From positions 212,691,501 to 212,755,500 of the forward strand of contig OX465596.1 in assembly GCA_950022295.1 (NCBI GenBank): 64,000 nucleotides of DNA, given 5' to 3'. Both the position numbers and the translations under genes were made by a program. Below are positions 43,852 to 57,280 of this stretch, piece after piece; the stretch's first letter is position 1; the number at the start of each line of letters is the position of its first letter. The notes below the pieces were generated by a model. It made no database searches. It worked only from the letters and a program-made list of their open reading frames with translations, and had not been told where the DNA came from. The stretch is from Bromus sterilis. Its lineage: Eukaryota; Streptophyta; Magnoliopsida; Poales; Poaceae.

Positions 43852-45895
43852 TGATGGGTGTAGATAACACCTCCTCGTTGGTTACCCCAAGTGGAAGGTT
43901 ACGATGAAGATAGCAGCAAATTCCCTCGGTGAATATACCAAGGTTATCAATCCAGTAGGACTCCAAGAGATACAAGTAGGTGACAACGACGTGTGAAATA
44001 TGATGCGTAAGTTGACGGCTGTCGCGGACCTGCACACAGAAACAAATAACTTTGCTCCCAACGAGTCAGAGAGGATGTCAATCTCTCTGGTCTTGTTGTT
44101 TACAAAGGATCAAAACACAAGAGGGATAATAATGCTGATTGCAATGCAAAGGAAATAAAAGCAGTAAAGGTGAACGGTGTAAACTATGGTGTAAATATGG
44201 ACCGGGGTCCCCACACTTTCACTACTGATGTATCTCTCCCAAAAGACAATAAACAACTATGACGGGTGAACAAATTACAACTAGGCAATTGATAGAATTA
44301 TAAATGCACCGCAATGCTAATTATGCTACAAGAAAGCTAGAGGCTCAATCGTATGAGCATTACACCAAAACGAGTAGACTGTTTATTCATCAGCATCTAC
44401 TCACTAATCATCCACCTTGAGATATGTATCCAGAACATCTTGCTGGTATAAAGTTGCGACCCCCAGCCAAACTGTAGGATCAAAGCAACAGACAACTGCA
44501 TTATCACTCTATGTGTAATGTAAGCAATCCTTGCAACCGCAGTTTGAAGCACCACAATTTTCTCCCTGGTGGAAACAGCACATCCCCTAGTCTCATGTTT
44601 CTATCACTCAAGCTAGACATCGGGGGGCATGAACCCACAATCAAGCATAATGCTCCCTCTTGGAGTTACAATCTATTATTTGGCCAAAGCAAAAAACATA
44701 ACAGGGAACATGCAAGAACACTCAAGAACTAAAACATAAAAGGTAAACCAAATATATTACTCATCACAATCTGAACATAATCTCATAATCCATCGGATCC
44801 CAGCAAACACAACATAGCAACTGATGACCCTCAACTGTAGGGGATCGATTGTAGCGTTTTCCATAAATAAGAGTGTCGAACCCAACGAGGAGCAGAAGGT
44901 ATTGGTAAGTGACTTTGGCAAAGAAATAACTGCAGGCACTGAAAGATAACTTTTTGGGGGGTTTCGGTATAAGCAACAAGAAGGTAAGAGCAAGAAAAGT
45001 AAAAGGTTATGAGGAGTAACAAGTGTCCCAATCCTTTTGTGAAAAGTATAGTCCTAACAACTGAAATTATAAAGGCTAAAGCGTTCGTGATGACACACGG
45101 GAAAAATAGTCACGTCCTTTCGCCATACTCTGTATCGATACTATGTACTTTGTTGATAAGTCTTGAGTGGGTGGATCTATGCTAGTGCACCTTCTAGACT
45201 AAGATAAGTGCACTCTTACGATTAAACATAGTGCAAGAATCCGCAAATACAAGATAGTAATTAAGGAAAAAGCCTAACCATAGCAATACGATCGATGAAC
45301 CATTGTTCCCTGGTGCAAAAGCGTGCAAACTGAGGTTAAGGTTTCTGTCACTCCAGCAACCCGTCGTAAGCATTATTTATACACAATGCATTCCCCTAGG
45401 TCCTTAATAAGGCGAAGTGTTGAGTGTTCGACTCAGACAACACCACTAGGAAAATAATAACACAACTTAAATACCAAACAACACATATTACTTGAACATC
45501 ATATGACTACTAGCAACTAGACTTCTCCCATGTCCTCAAGAACTAAACTAACTACTCACAAGACATAAAAGATATCATGATCAGCGGGGATAAATAGATG
45601 ATAAACAATCTGGACACAATGATATTTCTCCAACAAAACTCAATAGCATTCATCACAAGGTAGTAATCAACACCGATAGAGTAGAGAGGATAGATAGTAC
45701 ATATTACAACACAAGTTGGAATTGTGAGATGAGATGGGATGGTGGTGGAGATGGTGCTGGTGTTGGGGATGATGTAGATGATGATCTCGATGATGCCCGT
45801 GATGATGGTGATGACGATGGCGATGATCTCCCCTTCAGGGAGGTGTTCTTCCCGGCGGAATCTGCCCGCCGGAGATGTCTTTTCTTATCTGTAGG
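43852..45895 (-). repeat. Element E 5' LTR, interrupted by F
   Basis: It starts TGATGGGTGTAG; the first 150 bp are related to D's LTR end (GTTGGTTACCCCAAGTGG), but the rest is different and much longer. It reaches a GAT-rich simple stretch and a GC-rich part, and is cut at 45896 by the F LTR. No coding sequence was seen. Confidence 0.65.
45721..45830. repeat. GAT/GGT-rich simple sequence
   Basis: Imperfect GAT, GGT and GAC triplets over about 110 bp within E's LTR. ORFs here encode only Asp/Gly runs and look meaningless. Confidence 0.75.
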
Positions 45896-48602
45896 TGTAA
45901 GGCCCGATATGCGGTACTGTTCCAGATCTAGATGTTTCCATCCAGATCCAGGGACGAAGCACATATCGGTCGCACCGCGACATATGACGAAGTCATATGC
46001 CCTGGATTTCCAACACGATATCACAACATTACAGACACAAGGATACAACATCTCATACAATCGGCATACAACTGCCTTAAATACAATACAACAACGGAAG
46101 ATACATGTCTGAGTACAGACTACAATCAAATGCCTACTGGCAAAGAGAAAAAAAGACATTGATCCCATAACCACACGGGTCCAGGCCCTCTGCCTGGATC
46201 CGCCTAACTAGTCGTCGTCGAGTCTCCACGTGAAACGTTGATCACCGTACCTGTTGTCGATCAAGAACCCTGAAAAGAGTTTGGGGGTCGTATCATGAGT
46301 ACAGAAGTACTCAGCATCCAACTGTAGTGGTCAACTGACCCAACAAGGACTTCATCACTTGTCATTTTAGGACAACTAGTAGTTTACGGTAAGGATGGGG
46401 TAAGTGGTGAGGTTGCTGCCGCACTAGCATTTATGAAGTGGCTAACGATCTAGAGAATAAGATAAGAAGCCAACCATTCGATGAGGAATTGCCTCCAACA
46501 AGTCTTGCTATCCACCTACTTACACAAACATAACACCTTTCCTATCCTTGTCCTCCTCTTTGCATCCCGACAACGAAGAAGCAGTCAAGGAACACACACG
46601 TTGATCAACTTATTTTAAGATTATCTCAGTTGTTGTTGTCTATGAACAAGGAGTAGGTCTTAAGTCGTCCATAACCGTGGACACGGCTTCTCGAAAAGAT
46701 TTAACCCTGCAGGGGTGTACCAACTTCCCATTACAAGGCTCCGCACGCAAGCCCATCTCTCTCAGTTGCTACCCATCACAGGCAACCATTTTATGATTTA
46801 GTTCCAAGAGATCTGAAACGATAGGTCCCTCTAGCTAACAATGAACAAATCCGGGTGGCCCCCGGGGAGTCGACACCCAATCCAAAAGTCGTCCACACTC
46901 TCTGATCGTACTCTTCCGGCTGACGCAGGTCGGATTGCCGGTAATTCTCACATGAGGCCGGGTCCTAGCTGATCAGGTGGACCAACAGAGAAACCATGTC
47001 TCCACTGGCCCAAGTTGTTTTAAAAGATATCTGCTAGGAGCGACCCAACAGACATATATGCATGGTTTCAAATGGTAAATCAGCTTGGGCCACCTCTAGA
47101 AATGTTTGAAGCTAGATAGGTAAGAAAAGGGGACCCCATAAAATCCCACACGCGGTTAGGAACGCCCAGTCTTAAAACCAATACCCGGAACTCGGGTCCT
47201 AGGTGACTCGAATGGAACAAAGCGTCGGGGCGGGATAGCCTAGACCTTCCATCCTTCGTCGAATATGGTCAACATTTATAATAATCATATCATCAACAAC
47301 AATAATAATAATGTGATATCCAAAACCAAGGAGTAACAGGGTAACATTGTAGCATCCTAAGAATGCATACTAAGCAGGGGCTGAGCAACGAGCAATAGTA
47401 ACATAGCAGTACAAGGTTTGCTGGGAGGGGACATGGCTGTATCGGTTTGAAAGAGGTTGTAAACATGTGGTAGGATCAAACATTGAACCTATCCTAGACT
47501 AGCATGAAAACCGCTGGTTGAAATAGAATGGATCATAAGTAATGCATAGTCCTTGCCTGTTGATAAATCGGGTTCCGAAGGTGTAGTTGATCGCAAGCTC
47601 GCATCGTCTCCGAAGGTACCCGCGGAAGCACACAAGACGGTAAACACTGGAAAGCAACCAACGAGCAAGCATCTATTACTACGAAGCAAACACGAGCAAG
47701 CATCAACAAGAAGACAACACGAGACAATGCATTTAGGCATCGCACCTACCGTCGAGAGCGGTTACTAACAGGTTAAGTGGAGTACTCGTCACACACGACG
47801 ATACCGCGCGTCTATATTTGTTCAAGTCGTTTAGCTACACTAGATGAACAAATTTTGGTAACATGGCATCTCACTCAAGCATGGCATATCACACAATCAT
47901 GGCAAGAGGTGAAGCATAAATAAACTATCTAATCTAGTCACTTTAAGTGGGGTTAAAACCTATGCATGGAAATTATTACGGACCCTACGATATTTATTGC
48001 ATTTGCTACTATTCTTCCCTAAACACAATTTTATTATTTTCTTAGCAATCAGTAACAGGATAAACACAATCTACACGCATTTCTAGTCAAGTTACATATA
48101 AAGAACACCCCAAATGGAGCAACAGTTAAAAAGTTATGGTAATTACAGTTACAGTGGCAAGGGTTGTAATTAGCAGTCAAACAACATGTAAACAAAGTCA
48201 AACATGGAAACAAGCAACATTTTATTAAACTACACGAACTACTAAGCAAATTTCATGTTTAAAGCGTCGCGATCCGAGCTACAGTTCAAAAGATATAGCT
48301 ACCGCAAGAAAATAATACAATCTGCCATTAAATAAGCCTAGGACAACAAGACAAAAAAAACATTACGGGCCGAATCTAGTGTTGCTGGGCCTAAACATAC
48401 AAGGCGCAAGATAAAAAAAAAGACGCCCACGAGCGCTACACGGTTACTGGGTCGGCCCAACTACAGTGCAGGAAAAAAAATTAAAAAAAGGGGAAAGGCC
48501 GGAGCGCTCACCTTACTGGGCCGTGGCCCATGTGGAGAGGGGGCGGCAGATAGCACTGGAGCGCTCTGGGCGACGGATTCGAGCAGTCCAGGGGTGCGCG
48601 GC
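45896..48602 (-). repeat. Element F LTR, left segment
   Basis: It starts TGTAAGGCCCGATATGCGG (reversed LTR end). It is related to the chromovirus LTRs of K and G mainly through the palindromic block at 46661-46720 and a GTACTCAGCA-type stretch. It is interrupted by G at 48608 (duplication TGGGC). The left flank 45891-45895 is GTAGG. No internal region of F is in the window. Confidence 0.65.
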
Positions 48603-48607
48603 TGGGC

Positions 48608-51600
48608 TATCGGGACCCGGGGTTTGCGTATGTAATTCCACTCACAACTCAACCATATGGAGAGCCGAGAGTCGTACCCACTTGTCTATGCAGACAAGGC
48701 CAAGCACAGAACACTCTCGGAAAGCATCGTACGTGAGGGGCATCCCATCCAGGCCGGATGATTAACTGAGATGGGTCCTCATCGCCCGCTGACAAGTCTA
48801 ATGATTATGGTGGTGAAATCCCATACTCATAGACAAGTCGCCTCAACCATATTATCGATTGAGTTATAACACTTACATAAACAGACTCCAGCCCGATCAC
48901 CTAGTCGGGATCTCGGGCGGGCTCAATCATACAACAAAGTGTGCCACGTGAGAGTTACGAGCAATCGCATCGCGATGCCCCAAGCTGCGCACATCTAAGG
49001 GCCACTTGGTGTATAAAAGACCGTCGGCAAGAACACAACTAAGCTATCGAACCCCACACTAAGACATGCATGTTATAATCATACACGCAGCATACATTTC
49101 TAGTGTAAACAGCAGGTAATCACAACATGAACTCTACAAATTCATAGTCTTTATAACTTCTGCTAAACAGAGCAGACATAGTAGTTGTATTACAAGCAGA
49201 GATCACATGGTTGTGATCCAACATTACATCAAACATCAACGGAAGAAAATTATGTCTTAGTAAAGACAAGGTTAACAAATGGCTTAAGAAGCCTGAAAGA
49301 AAATACAACGACCCTCCAAAGGGCACAGGCTGCTGTCTGGAACTACACGACCTGGTCCACGTCGAACTCGAGGTAGAGGCCACCATCAGGGTATGTGGTC
49401 TCGTCTCTAAAACATAGAATAAGCAAACGTGAGTACAAAGACGTACTCAACAAGACTTACATAGGAAATATACTACTCATGCACATGTATCAAGGCAAAG
49501 GGAGGTGGGGTTTCAATGCAGAAGTGCCAGCTTTGACTTTGCTAGTCCTGTCCTACGAATACCGTAATGAGGTAAGGAGCGTACACGAGTCCAAGTATCA
49601 AGTCTCCAACCAATACACCACTATGGATACTTTCTCGACTTCCCCACGAGGAAGCCCACCACAGCACTCACACTTATCTTGGCAAGTTTTAAGAGTAACC
49701 ATTGAAGTTATCTATTATCAAGTAAAGGTCTCCAAGTAGTCCATAACCGCGGACACGGCTATTCGAATAGTTCATTAACCCTGCAGGGGTGTACTGCTAC
49801 ACACACGCCTCATCAGTTACCGCCTGGGGATGGACCCTTCAAGTGAGTACCGGCGAGGATGCTGCCACGGCACTTCACTCACGGCACCATCTCTAGTCCT
49901 AGGGAGTCGCCTATTTGAGTTGGGACCACGATCGAAATCCGGCCAATTTTTCCGATGCGGACTCAAACGTTGTGTGACTGCCATCAAGCTCAACTCGATC
50001 ATGATCACTTGATTCAACGAGCCCACAACCTACGTCCACCACTTACCTTGATGTACCTGCTTGAGATCGTTAAAGGGCGAAATACTTGCGACTCCTGGAC
50101 AGGTCCGGGGTGAGGTACTAGGCCGAGAGGGGTCAGTGAGCCCAATGTGTGGTCGTACTATTAGTCTTGGATAACAAAACAAGAACTCGGGCTTAAGGCG
50201 GTGTTCAACGAGACAACCCACTGTGTACTCCTACATAGCCTCTCATCGTTCACCTTTGTTTAGGGTAGATTCACCAACACGTTTCCACCATCATTCACAT
50301 GATCACTACCATCCCGACTCACAACAGAGTAGCCTCATTGTAAACTCTAAGCATTAAATAAGCTGTAACAATTGCAGGGGCCACATGATATCAACCAACT
50401 CCTACATCTGCTAGGATTGTGGTTTGCTTACTCCTGTGACAAAATGATTGGTCATGCAAAGGAATGGGTTCAACTAGCGGTAGAACGTATCATGGTGACA
50501 TCCTAAACATGCATAAGCGAGAATGAGAGGGAACTGGGATTTTATCGACATGATCAAAGAGGGGGTGCTTGCCTTGCTGACGATCACGAGGTACTATACT
50601 TCTGACGTGAGGTCGAACTCGTCTCCGAGATCAACTCTACCGAGAAGATGCAATCACCGAAGCACTTGAAGTAAAGCACACATTCAAAATATTGCAATGC
50701 ACATTCAATATGGCATGATATGATGATGATCATGGGTGTGTTATGCTTCTGATGTTCATGTGATAAGTATTGCATAGCAATGAATCAAGTTGAGTTGGTG
50801 TTGGCATTTGAATTGAATTATATCAAATAATCCATATAGAAAAATGCTACTGGTTCCTCAATATAACTAATTCAAACATGGTTAGAAGTTGCATATTTGG
50901 ATAGAGAATATTATTCTGATCAATTTTTATATAAAAATCATTTCAATCCGAGTTACGGTTTAAAATTTATTCAAATTCAAAGTTTTGGATATTTTCTGTA
51001 ATTTCTGCAAATTAATTAAACAGAAAAAGGAATTACTGCATCAGCACTGCGTCATGCTGACGTCAACGGTTGACTGGTCAACTGACCGATGGGGCCCTCT
51101 GGTCAGTGACTGGGGTTAACAGTGGGTTAGTTTAAATTAAACATGTTTAATTAGGGGGGCTGGGCCCATCTGTCATTGGCTCAAGGGGGGATTAACACGC
51201 GGGTTAGGACTAACCGGCCGGCGGCTTGTCGCCGGCGGCTCTGTACGCGGCGGCGCCGCACCGTAGGGCACAGGGAGGGGGTTGGAGGGCACAGGCGTGT
51301 GCCCCGTTCTCACGCGCATCGCGTGGAGCACACGAGGGACCTCGGGGAGGTCTCGGGCCACGCCGGCGACGACTCGCGCGGCGGCCGTGTCCTGTCCACG
51401 GCGGGGAACAGCGACGGGGGTGCGGGGTGGAGAACGGGGAGAGGGAAAAGGAAGAGGGGCTCACGGGGGAGTCTCGGGGTGGCTAGGGAGTCGCTGGAGG
51501 CTGCGAATTTGTCGCCGGGATTCATGGCGGCCGGCGGCGAACTGGAGAAGGGGGCGGCGTCTCCTGTGCGCCGAGGCTCGATTCTGCTCGGGGTTCGACG

Positions 51601-52386
51601 AGGACGACGTCTGCGGAGCGTTTGAACAAGAAGGCGGAGCCCCTCGTCGCTGTTGGCCATGGCTGCACTCGACGGCGAGCTCGGGCGGCACTCGGGATTG
51701 CACGGGAATCGGCGAGGGAGAGGAAGGGGGTGACCAGAGGAGGGGTGAATGGAGAGGGCGACCAGGCGAGGCTTCGAGGCGGCCAGGTGACGACGGGGGA
51801 AAGCAGGAGGTGTCCGGCGCGCTACGGCATGCACGCCACGCAGAGGCGTGCTCTGCTGGCCAGGGGAAGAAGACGCCCCTGCCCCTGGTGGGCTCGGCCG
51901 CTGGCTGGGCCAAGTGGCCAAGGAGGTAAGTGGGCTCTGCCCTTTTCTGTTTTTTCTTTTTATTTCCTTTTCTATAATTTGTTTTGATTTGATTTCCACA
52001 TCAAATAATTTTATAAAATTCCAAAAACTTTTATGTGGGATTACGAGGCATATATAACTCCACACATAAAGTTATAGAATTATTGAAATTATATTTAAAT
52101 AATTTCAATTGCAAATACAATAAATATTTATTTTGCAAGGGCATTTTAGACTTTTTGAGAATTCTTTGAGCATGGAGTGGGACCCACTTCACTTGAGATG
52201 TGATCATGCCATTTATAAGACTTTTTAAAAAGGTCAAAGCATTTTTGGAAAATGATTTTTATTTGGCCTTTTATTAAAATTATTTTGGGGCTTTTCTGCT
52301 TCCCCAATTCTTTTCTTTTTGGAAAAAAATTCATGATGCAAAAATGCTAGCTTAGAAAAGCACAAACCTAAATTAGGGTTCTGATA
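48608..52386 (-). repeat. Element G 3' LTR
   Basis: In + order it runs TATCGGGACCC to TTAGGGTTCTGATA. It includes the palindromic block (49738-49794) and a GC-rich part (51190-51930) with long but probably meaningless ORFs. Confidence 0.94.
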
Positions 52387-52405
52387 ACTCGCCCCCACTC
52401 AAAAG
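52387..52405 (-). other. Element G polypurine tract
   Basis: The minus strand reads CTTTTGAGTGGGGGCGAGT next to the 3' LTR. Confidence 0.8.
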
Positions 52406-55400
52406 AATCTCGTCCCGAGATTCAGAAGTCGTCGGGAAGAGTGCGGGGTACTCAGCTCGTAGACGATCCTCTCGTTCCCAGGTAGCTTCTTTCTCTGAAA
52501 GATGTGACCACTGCACTTTGAGGAATCTGATCTTCTGACGTCTGGTGCTACACTCGGCTTCATCAAGAATACGAACAGGGTACTCTCGATATGAAAGGTT
52601 ATCTTGGAGATCAAGCGTTTTGTGGTCTACTTCGCGGATGGGGTCCTTGAAGCAACGCCTGAGTTGAGAGACGTGGAAGACATCATGAACCTAGGAGAGG
52701 TGAAGGGGTAGTTCAAGTTGGTAGGAAACTTCTCCTCGTTTAGCAAGAATGCGAAAGGGACCAATGTAACATGGGGCCAACTTTCCTTTGATACCGAAGC
52801 GATGGGTACCCTTCAGAGGGGTAACCCGAAGGTAAGCCTTCTCATCCAGATTATAGCTTTCTTCCCTATGATGACGATCATAATAGCTTTTCTGACGAGA
52901 CTGGGCTGTTTTCAATTTCTCATGAACAATGCAAACCTGCTCTTCTGCATCCTGAATCATATCCGGTCCAAAGAATTGTCTTTCACCGGTTTCTGACCAG
53001 TTTAGGGGTGTTCGACATTTCCGTCCATAGAGATATTCAAAAGGAGCCATGCCCAAACTAGATTGGAAGCTATTGTTATACGCAAATTCGGCAAAAGGAA
53101 GAGAATTCTCCCATTTCTTTCCGAAATAGATAACACAAGCTCTGAGCATGTCTTCGAGAATTTTATTGACCCTTTCTACTTGACCACTGGACTGCGGGTG
53201 ATAAACGGTGCTAAAGGAGAGGTGGGTTCCCATAGCATTCTGGAAACTTTCCCAAAATCGAGAAGTGAAAAGACTACCACAGTCTGAATTGATTTCCAAA
53301 GGAACACCGTGAAGTGACACGATTCGGGAGACATACAAGTCCGCTAACTGGCTAGCAGTTATAGACTCGCGAACGGGAAGGAAGTGAGCAACTCTGGAAA
53401 GTCTATCAATGAAAACAAAGATGGCATCATTTCCTTTCTGGGTTTTTGGAAATCCAGTGATGAAGTCCATACTGACTTTATCCCATTTCCACTCGGGGAT
53501 AGGCAAAGGTCTAAGAGTACCAGCAGGTCTTTGATGTTCTGCCTTAACGCGACGACAAACATCACATTCAGCAATGAACTGAGCAATTTCTCTCTTCATC
53601 CTAGTCCACCAAATCTCTGGCGTAGATCTTGATACATTTTAGTACTACCGGGATGAATCGAGAGGGGAGATTCATGGGCTTCTTTAAGGACCATCTGTCT
53701 AAGGTTCTTATTATTCGGTACTACTATCATGTTCTCGAAGTATACAACACCTTCATTGTCTAGGGTAAAACATTTAGCCTTACCACTAGCAATGTTTTCT
53801 TTGATGTACCGGATACCTCGAGCATGTTTTTGTGCAGCTTTGATTTGATCCTCAAGAGTTGGTTTCACTACCAAGGTGGAAAGGAATCCATAAGGAACAA
53901 TCTCAAGATTAAGCTTTCGAAGTTCCTCATAGAGAAGTGGTTGATACTGTTGTAACATGAGGTTGTTACAATACGACTTATGACTTAGTGCATCAGCCAT
54001 GACATTGGCTTTGCCTGGGGTGTAAGAAATTCCTAAGTTCTAATCTTTTATCAACTCAATCCAGCATCTTTGCCTGAGATTAAGATCTGGCTGGGTGAAT
54101 ATGTATTTGAGGCTTTGGGGGTCGGAATAGATCTCACAACGATTACCAAGGAGGTAATGTCGCCAAGTTGTCAGGGCATGAACTACGACAGCGAGTTCAA
54201 GATCATGGGTAGGATAGTTCTCTTCATGTGGACGCAACTGGCATGAAGCATAAGTTACCACATGTCTATCTTGCATAAGTATGCATCCTAACCCTTGCCG
54301 TGAAGCATCACAATAGATCTCGAAATTCTTTTTGGTGTCTGGAGCCGCAAGTACGGGTGCAGAAGTCAATCTCCTTTTTAGCTCTTGAAAGCTTTCCTCG
54401 CACTTGGGAGTCCATTGGAATTTCTTATCTTTCTCGAGGAGTTCAGTTAGAGGCTTTGCAACTTTGGATAAGTTCTCAACGAAGCGGCAACAATAGCTTG
54501 ATAGGCCAAGAAAACTCCTAACTTGCTTAGCCGATTCAGGTGGAGTGCACTCAAGGACGGCCTGAACTCTCTCGGGATTGACATCAATGCCTTTTGCAGA
54601 AATCACGTGGCCTAAGTAGGTCACTTCTGGTAGCCAGAATTCACACTTTGAGAATTTGGCATATAGGCGATGCTCTCGAAGTTTCATCAATACCAGCCTA
54701 AGATGTTCTGCGTGCTCTTCTTCGTTCTTCGAATATATAAGGATGTCATCGAGGTAAACTACGAGAAACTTGTTCAAATACTCCATGAAGATCGAATTCA
54801 TCAAGCGCGAAAAAGTGGCTGGGGCATTGGTTAAACCAAAGGACATGACGGTATACTCGTAAAGACCATAACGAGTAGTAAAAGCCGTTTTGGGAATGTC
54901 CTCGTTTCGGATTTTGATTTGATGATAACCTAATCTCAAATCCAACTTGGAGAAGACAGAGGATCCAGCAAGTTGATCATAAAGATCATTGATCCTGGGC
55001 AGTGGGTACTTGTTCTTTATCGTCGCTAGATTTAGCGGGCGATAGTCTACGCACATCATTTCTGTTCCATCTTTCTTCGTTACAACAGAACGGGGCAACC
55101 CCATGGCGATGAGCTAGGGCGGATGAAGCCTTTTGCCAACGAAGCTTCAAGTTGGATTTTGAGCTCATCTAGCTCACGTGGGGCCATTCTATATGGGCGT
55201 CTGGATATTGGGGCGGTTCCTGGGATAAGATCTACCACAAACTCTACAGATCTGTCAGGTGGTATGCCTGGCAGCTCTTCTGGAAAGACATCCGGGAAGT
55301 CACGAACCACCGAAATATCTTCAATGTCATGAAGGGGGAGCACATTCAAAGAATGCAGCTGGGTTCTAGAGCTTGGTGAGGTGTAGTCAATTGTCTGGCC

Positions 55401-56848
55401 TGAAGGATGGGTGAGTTTAACTGACTTGGCTTTACAATCAAGGACAACATTCTGTCTTGATAACCAATCCATTCCTAGGATGACATCAATGTCTGAAGAC
55501 TTGAGGGCTATAAGTGATGCAAGGAATACTAAACCCTCAATAGCGACTTCATTTTCATGACTCCCCATGGTGGTGTGCCATTTAGATCTAGGAGCATGCA
55601 CAACTAAGGGTGTGGATAACATCGAAAACGAGATGTCATGTGACAGTGAAAAATCCTGGGATATGAAAGAATGAGATGCACCTGGGTCGAAAAGAACGGA
55701 AGCTGGGATGGAGTTGACAGGCAGGGTACCGAGCACAACGTCGGTTGCCTGATGGGATTCCTCCACAGATACATGGTTCAGCCACCCATGTTCCTTAACA
55801 GGAGTGTGAACTTCGGAAGTTTTGGGTTGTGGCTTACCACGACGAAAGGCTTGCTTTGGATTAGGTGTGGTGGCTACATGATTTCGAGGACACTCTCAAA
55901 CATTGTGGCCTGATTGTCCACAATGGAAACAAATACCACGTGGAACGAAAGGAACATGAGCACTTGATTGTCCAACAAAATTCCAAGGAAGATTGGGTTG
56001 AGGTGGAAGATATATGGTGGTTGATGGTCTACAAGCACTTACAGCATGACTGACATCACTAAAGGGAATCCATACACATCGTTTTCGAAAAACTGGGACA
56101 GAAGATTGGGCAAACTCACGATCACGCTTGCGAGACTCTTCATACAACTCATTTCCATACTCGGCCTTGAATGATTTGTTGACTAAATCCTAGAAGTTGA
56201 CAAACTCATGAATATTCAGGTCATGGCGAAGGACGGGGCTAAGTCCCTTGCGGAACCTTGCATGTTTCTTGGCATCGGTGGATATATCTTCTTGGGCATA
56301 ACGTGCTAGATGAGTGAACTCAGTCCGATACTCATGAACAGTCATCTTTCCTTGGGTCAGATTGCAAAATTCTTCTCTCTTGCGCTCCATCCGCTGATCC
56401 GGAATATGATACCCTCGGAATTCATCACAGAACTCATGCCAAGTCACCACGTGACCTATGGGCTGCATTGCTACAAAATTCTCCCACCACCGAAGAGCAG
56501 CACCTTCCATAAAGTATGCCGCGAATAGCACACGATCACCGGGAGCAACATGGGCTTTCTCAAGCTTACGCTCGAGGGAACGAAGCCAATCATCGGCATC
56601 AAGGGGCTCAGAGGAACACCGGAATACTGGCGGGTTGAGGAGAATGAAGTCCTGGATGGTAACAACACTATGATGCTGACGAGAAGTGTTCTGCTCAATA
56701 CGCTCGAGAAGACATGTCTAATCACGAAATTCTGCTCAGCATCCATCATGATTTCCTCCACAGAAGGCGGTGGTGGAGGATCTTCATCATCTCTATTACC
56801 AAGACTGAAATCAACACAACGATTTCCACCTGACATTCTGTGTGACAA
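52399..56848 (-). pseudogene. Element G gag-pol with chromodomain, decayed
   Basis: Gag starts with MSGGNRC near 56836 and shows AALRWWENFVAMQP and LARYAQEDI. The zinc knuckle CFHCGQSGHN is near 55920, followed by a stop. Protease has FDPGASHSFIS (about 55690). RT (VTKKDGTEMMCVDYR to YLDD at 54742-54756) and RNase H (FEIYCDASRQGLG, THDLELAVVVHAL) are in one long frame, 54040-55104. Integrase (DFITGFPKT, NSDCGSLF, GQVERVNK) spans 53599-52691, and the chromodomain end 52614-52399. In NSDCGS, Cys replaces Arg of SDRG. Breaks: a frameshift after about 56740, TAG near 56192, TGA near 55897, and frameshifts near 55090, 54020, 53600 and 52690. It was once a full Tekay-like polyprotein and is now inactive. 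Confidence 0.95.
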
Positions 56849-57261
56849 GAATCCACAGTCATAATAGGATTTATGATAAAATTCTATGCTAAGACAACAA
56901 GACTATAATGCAACGGCATTGAAGTCACAGTCGGACGGCATAACGGCTGTGTCGGGATGAAAAATGAGACAACCAACAAGATAACAAACATCACTTCCAA
57001 AGAAGCACTAAGGAATGATGACTCTGGAAGACCACAACACTCCTACAGCTACAAAGAAGCAATCAACGAGATATGCTAATCAGACATAGAAGAGCCTAGT
57101 CCTATCTTCCCGTAGAACAAGATGAGGGTGACTCAGAACTCAGATCGATGGGGTAAGGAGAAAAAAGAAGTCTTACGTTGTTCCCTTATACCCAGAGTAA
57201 CTATATAACTATATAATGCTAGACTCGACTTCGACCAAGGCTTGATAATCCTACAGACAGT

Positions 57262-57280
57262 CCTTCTCTGATACCAAGTC
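57262..57280 (-). other. Element G primer binding site
   Basis: The minus strand reads GACTTGGTATCAGAGAAGG, the initiator-Met type, directly inside the 5' LTR. Confidence 0.9.

Noticed and set aside
45729..46112. Asp/Gly-rich ORF
   Set aside because: It is a translation of GAT/GGT simple sequence running into F's LTR.
51282..52065. Long ORFs of 215-251 codons on both strands in G's GC-rich LTR part (also 59941-60709)
   Set aside because: High GC content opens frames on both strands at once. Proteins are Arg/Ser/Pro/Gly-rich without domains, and frames differ between the two LTRs.
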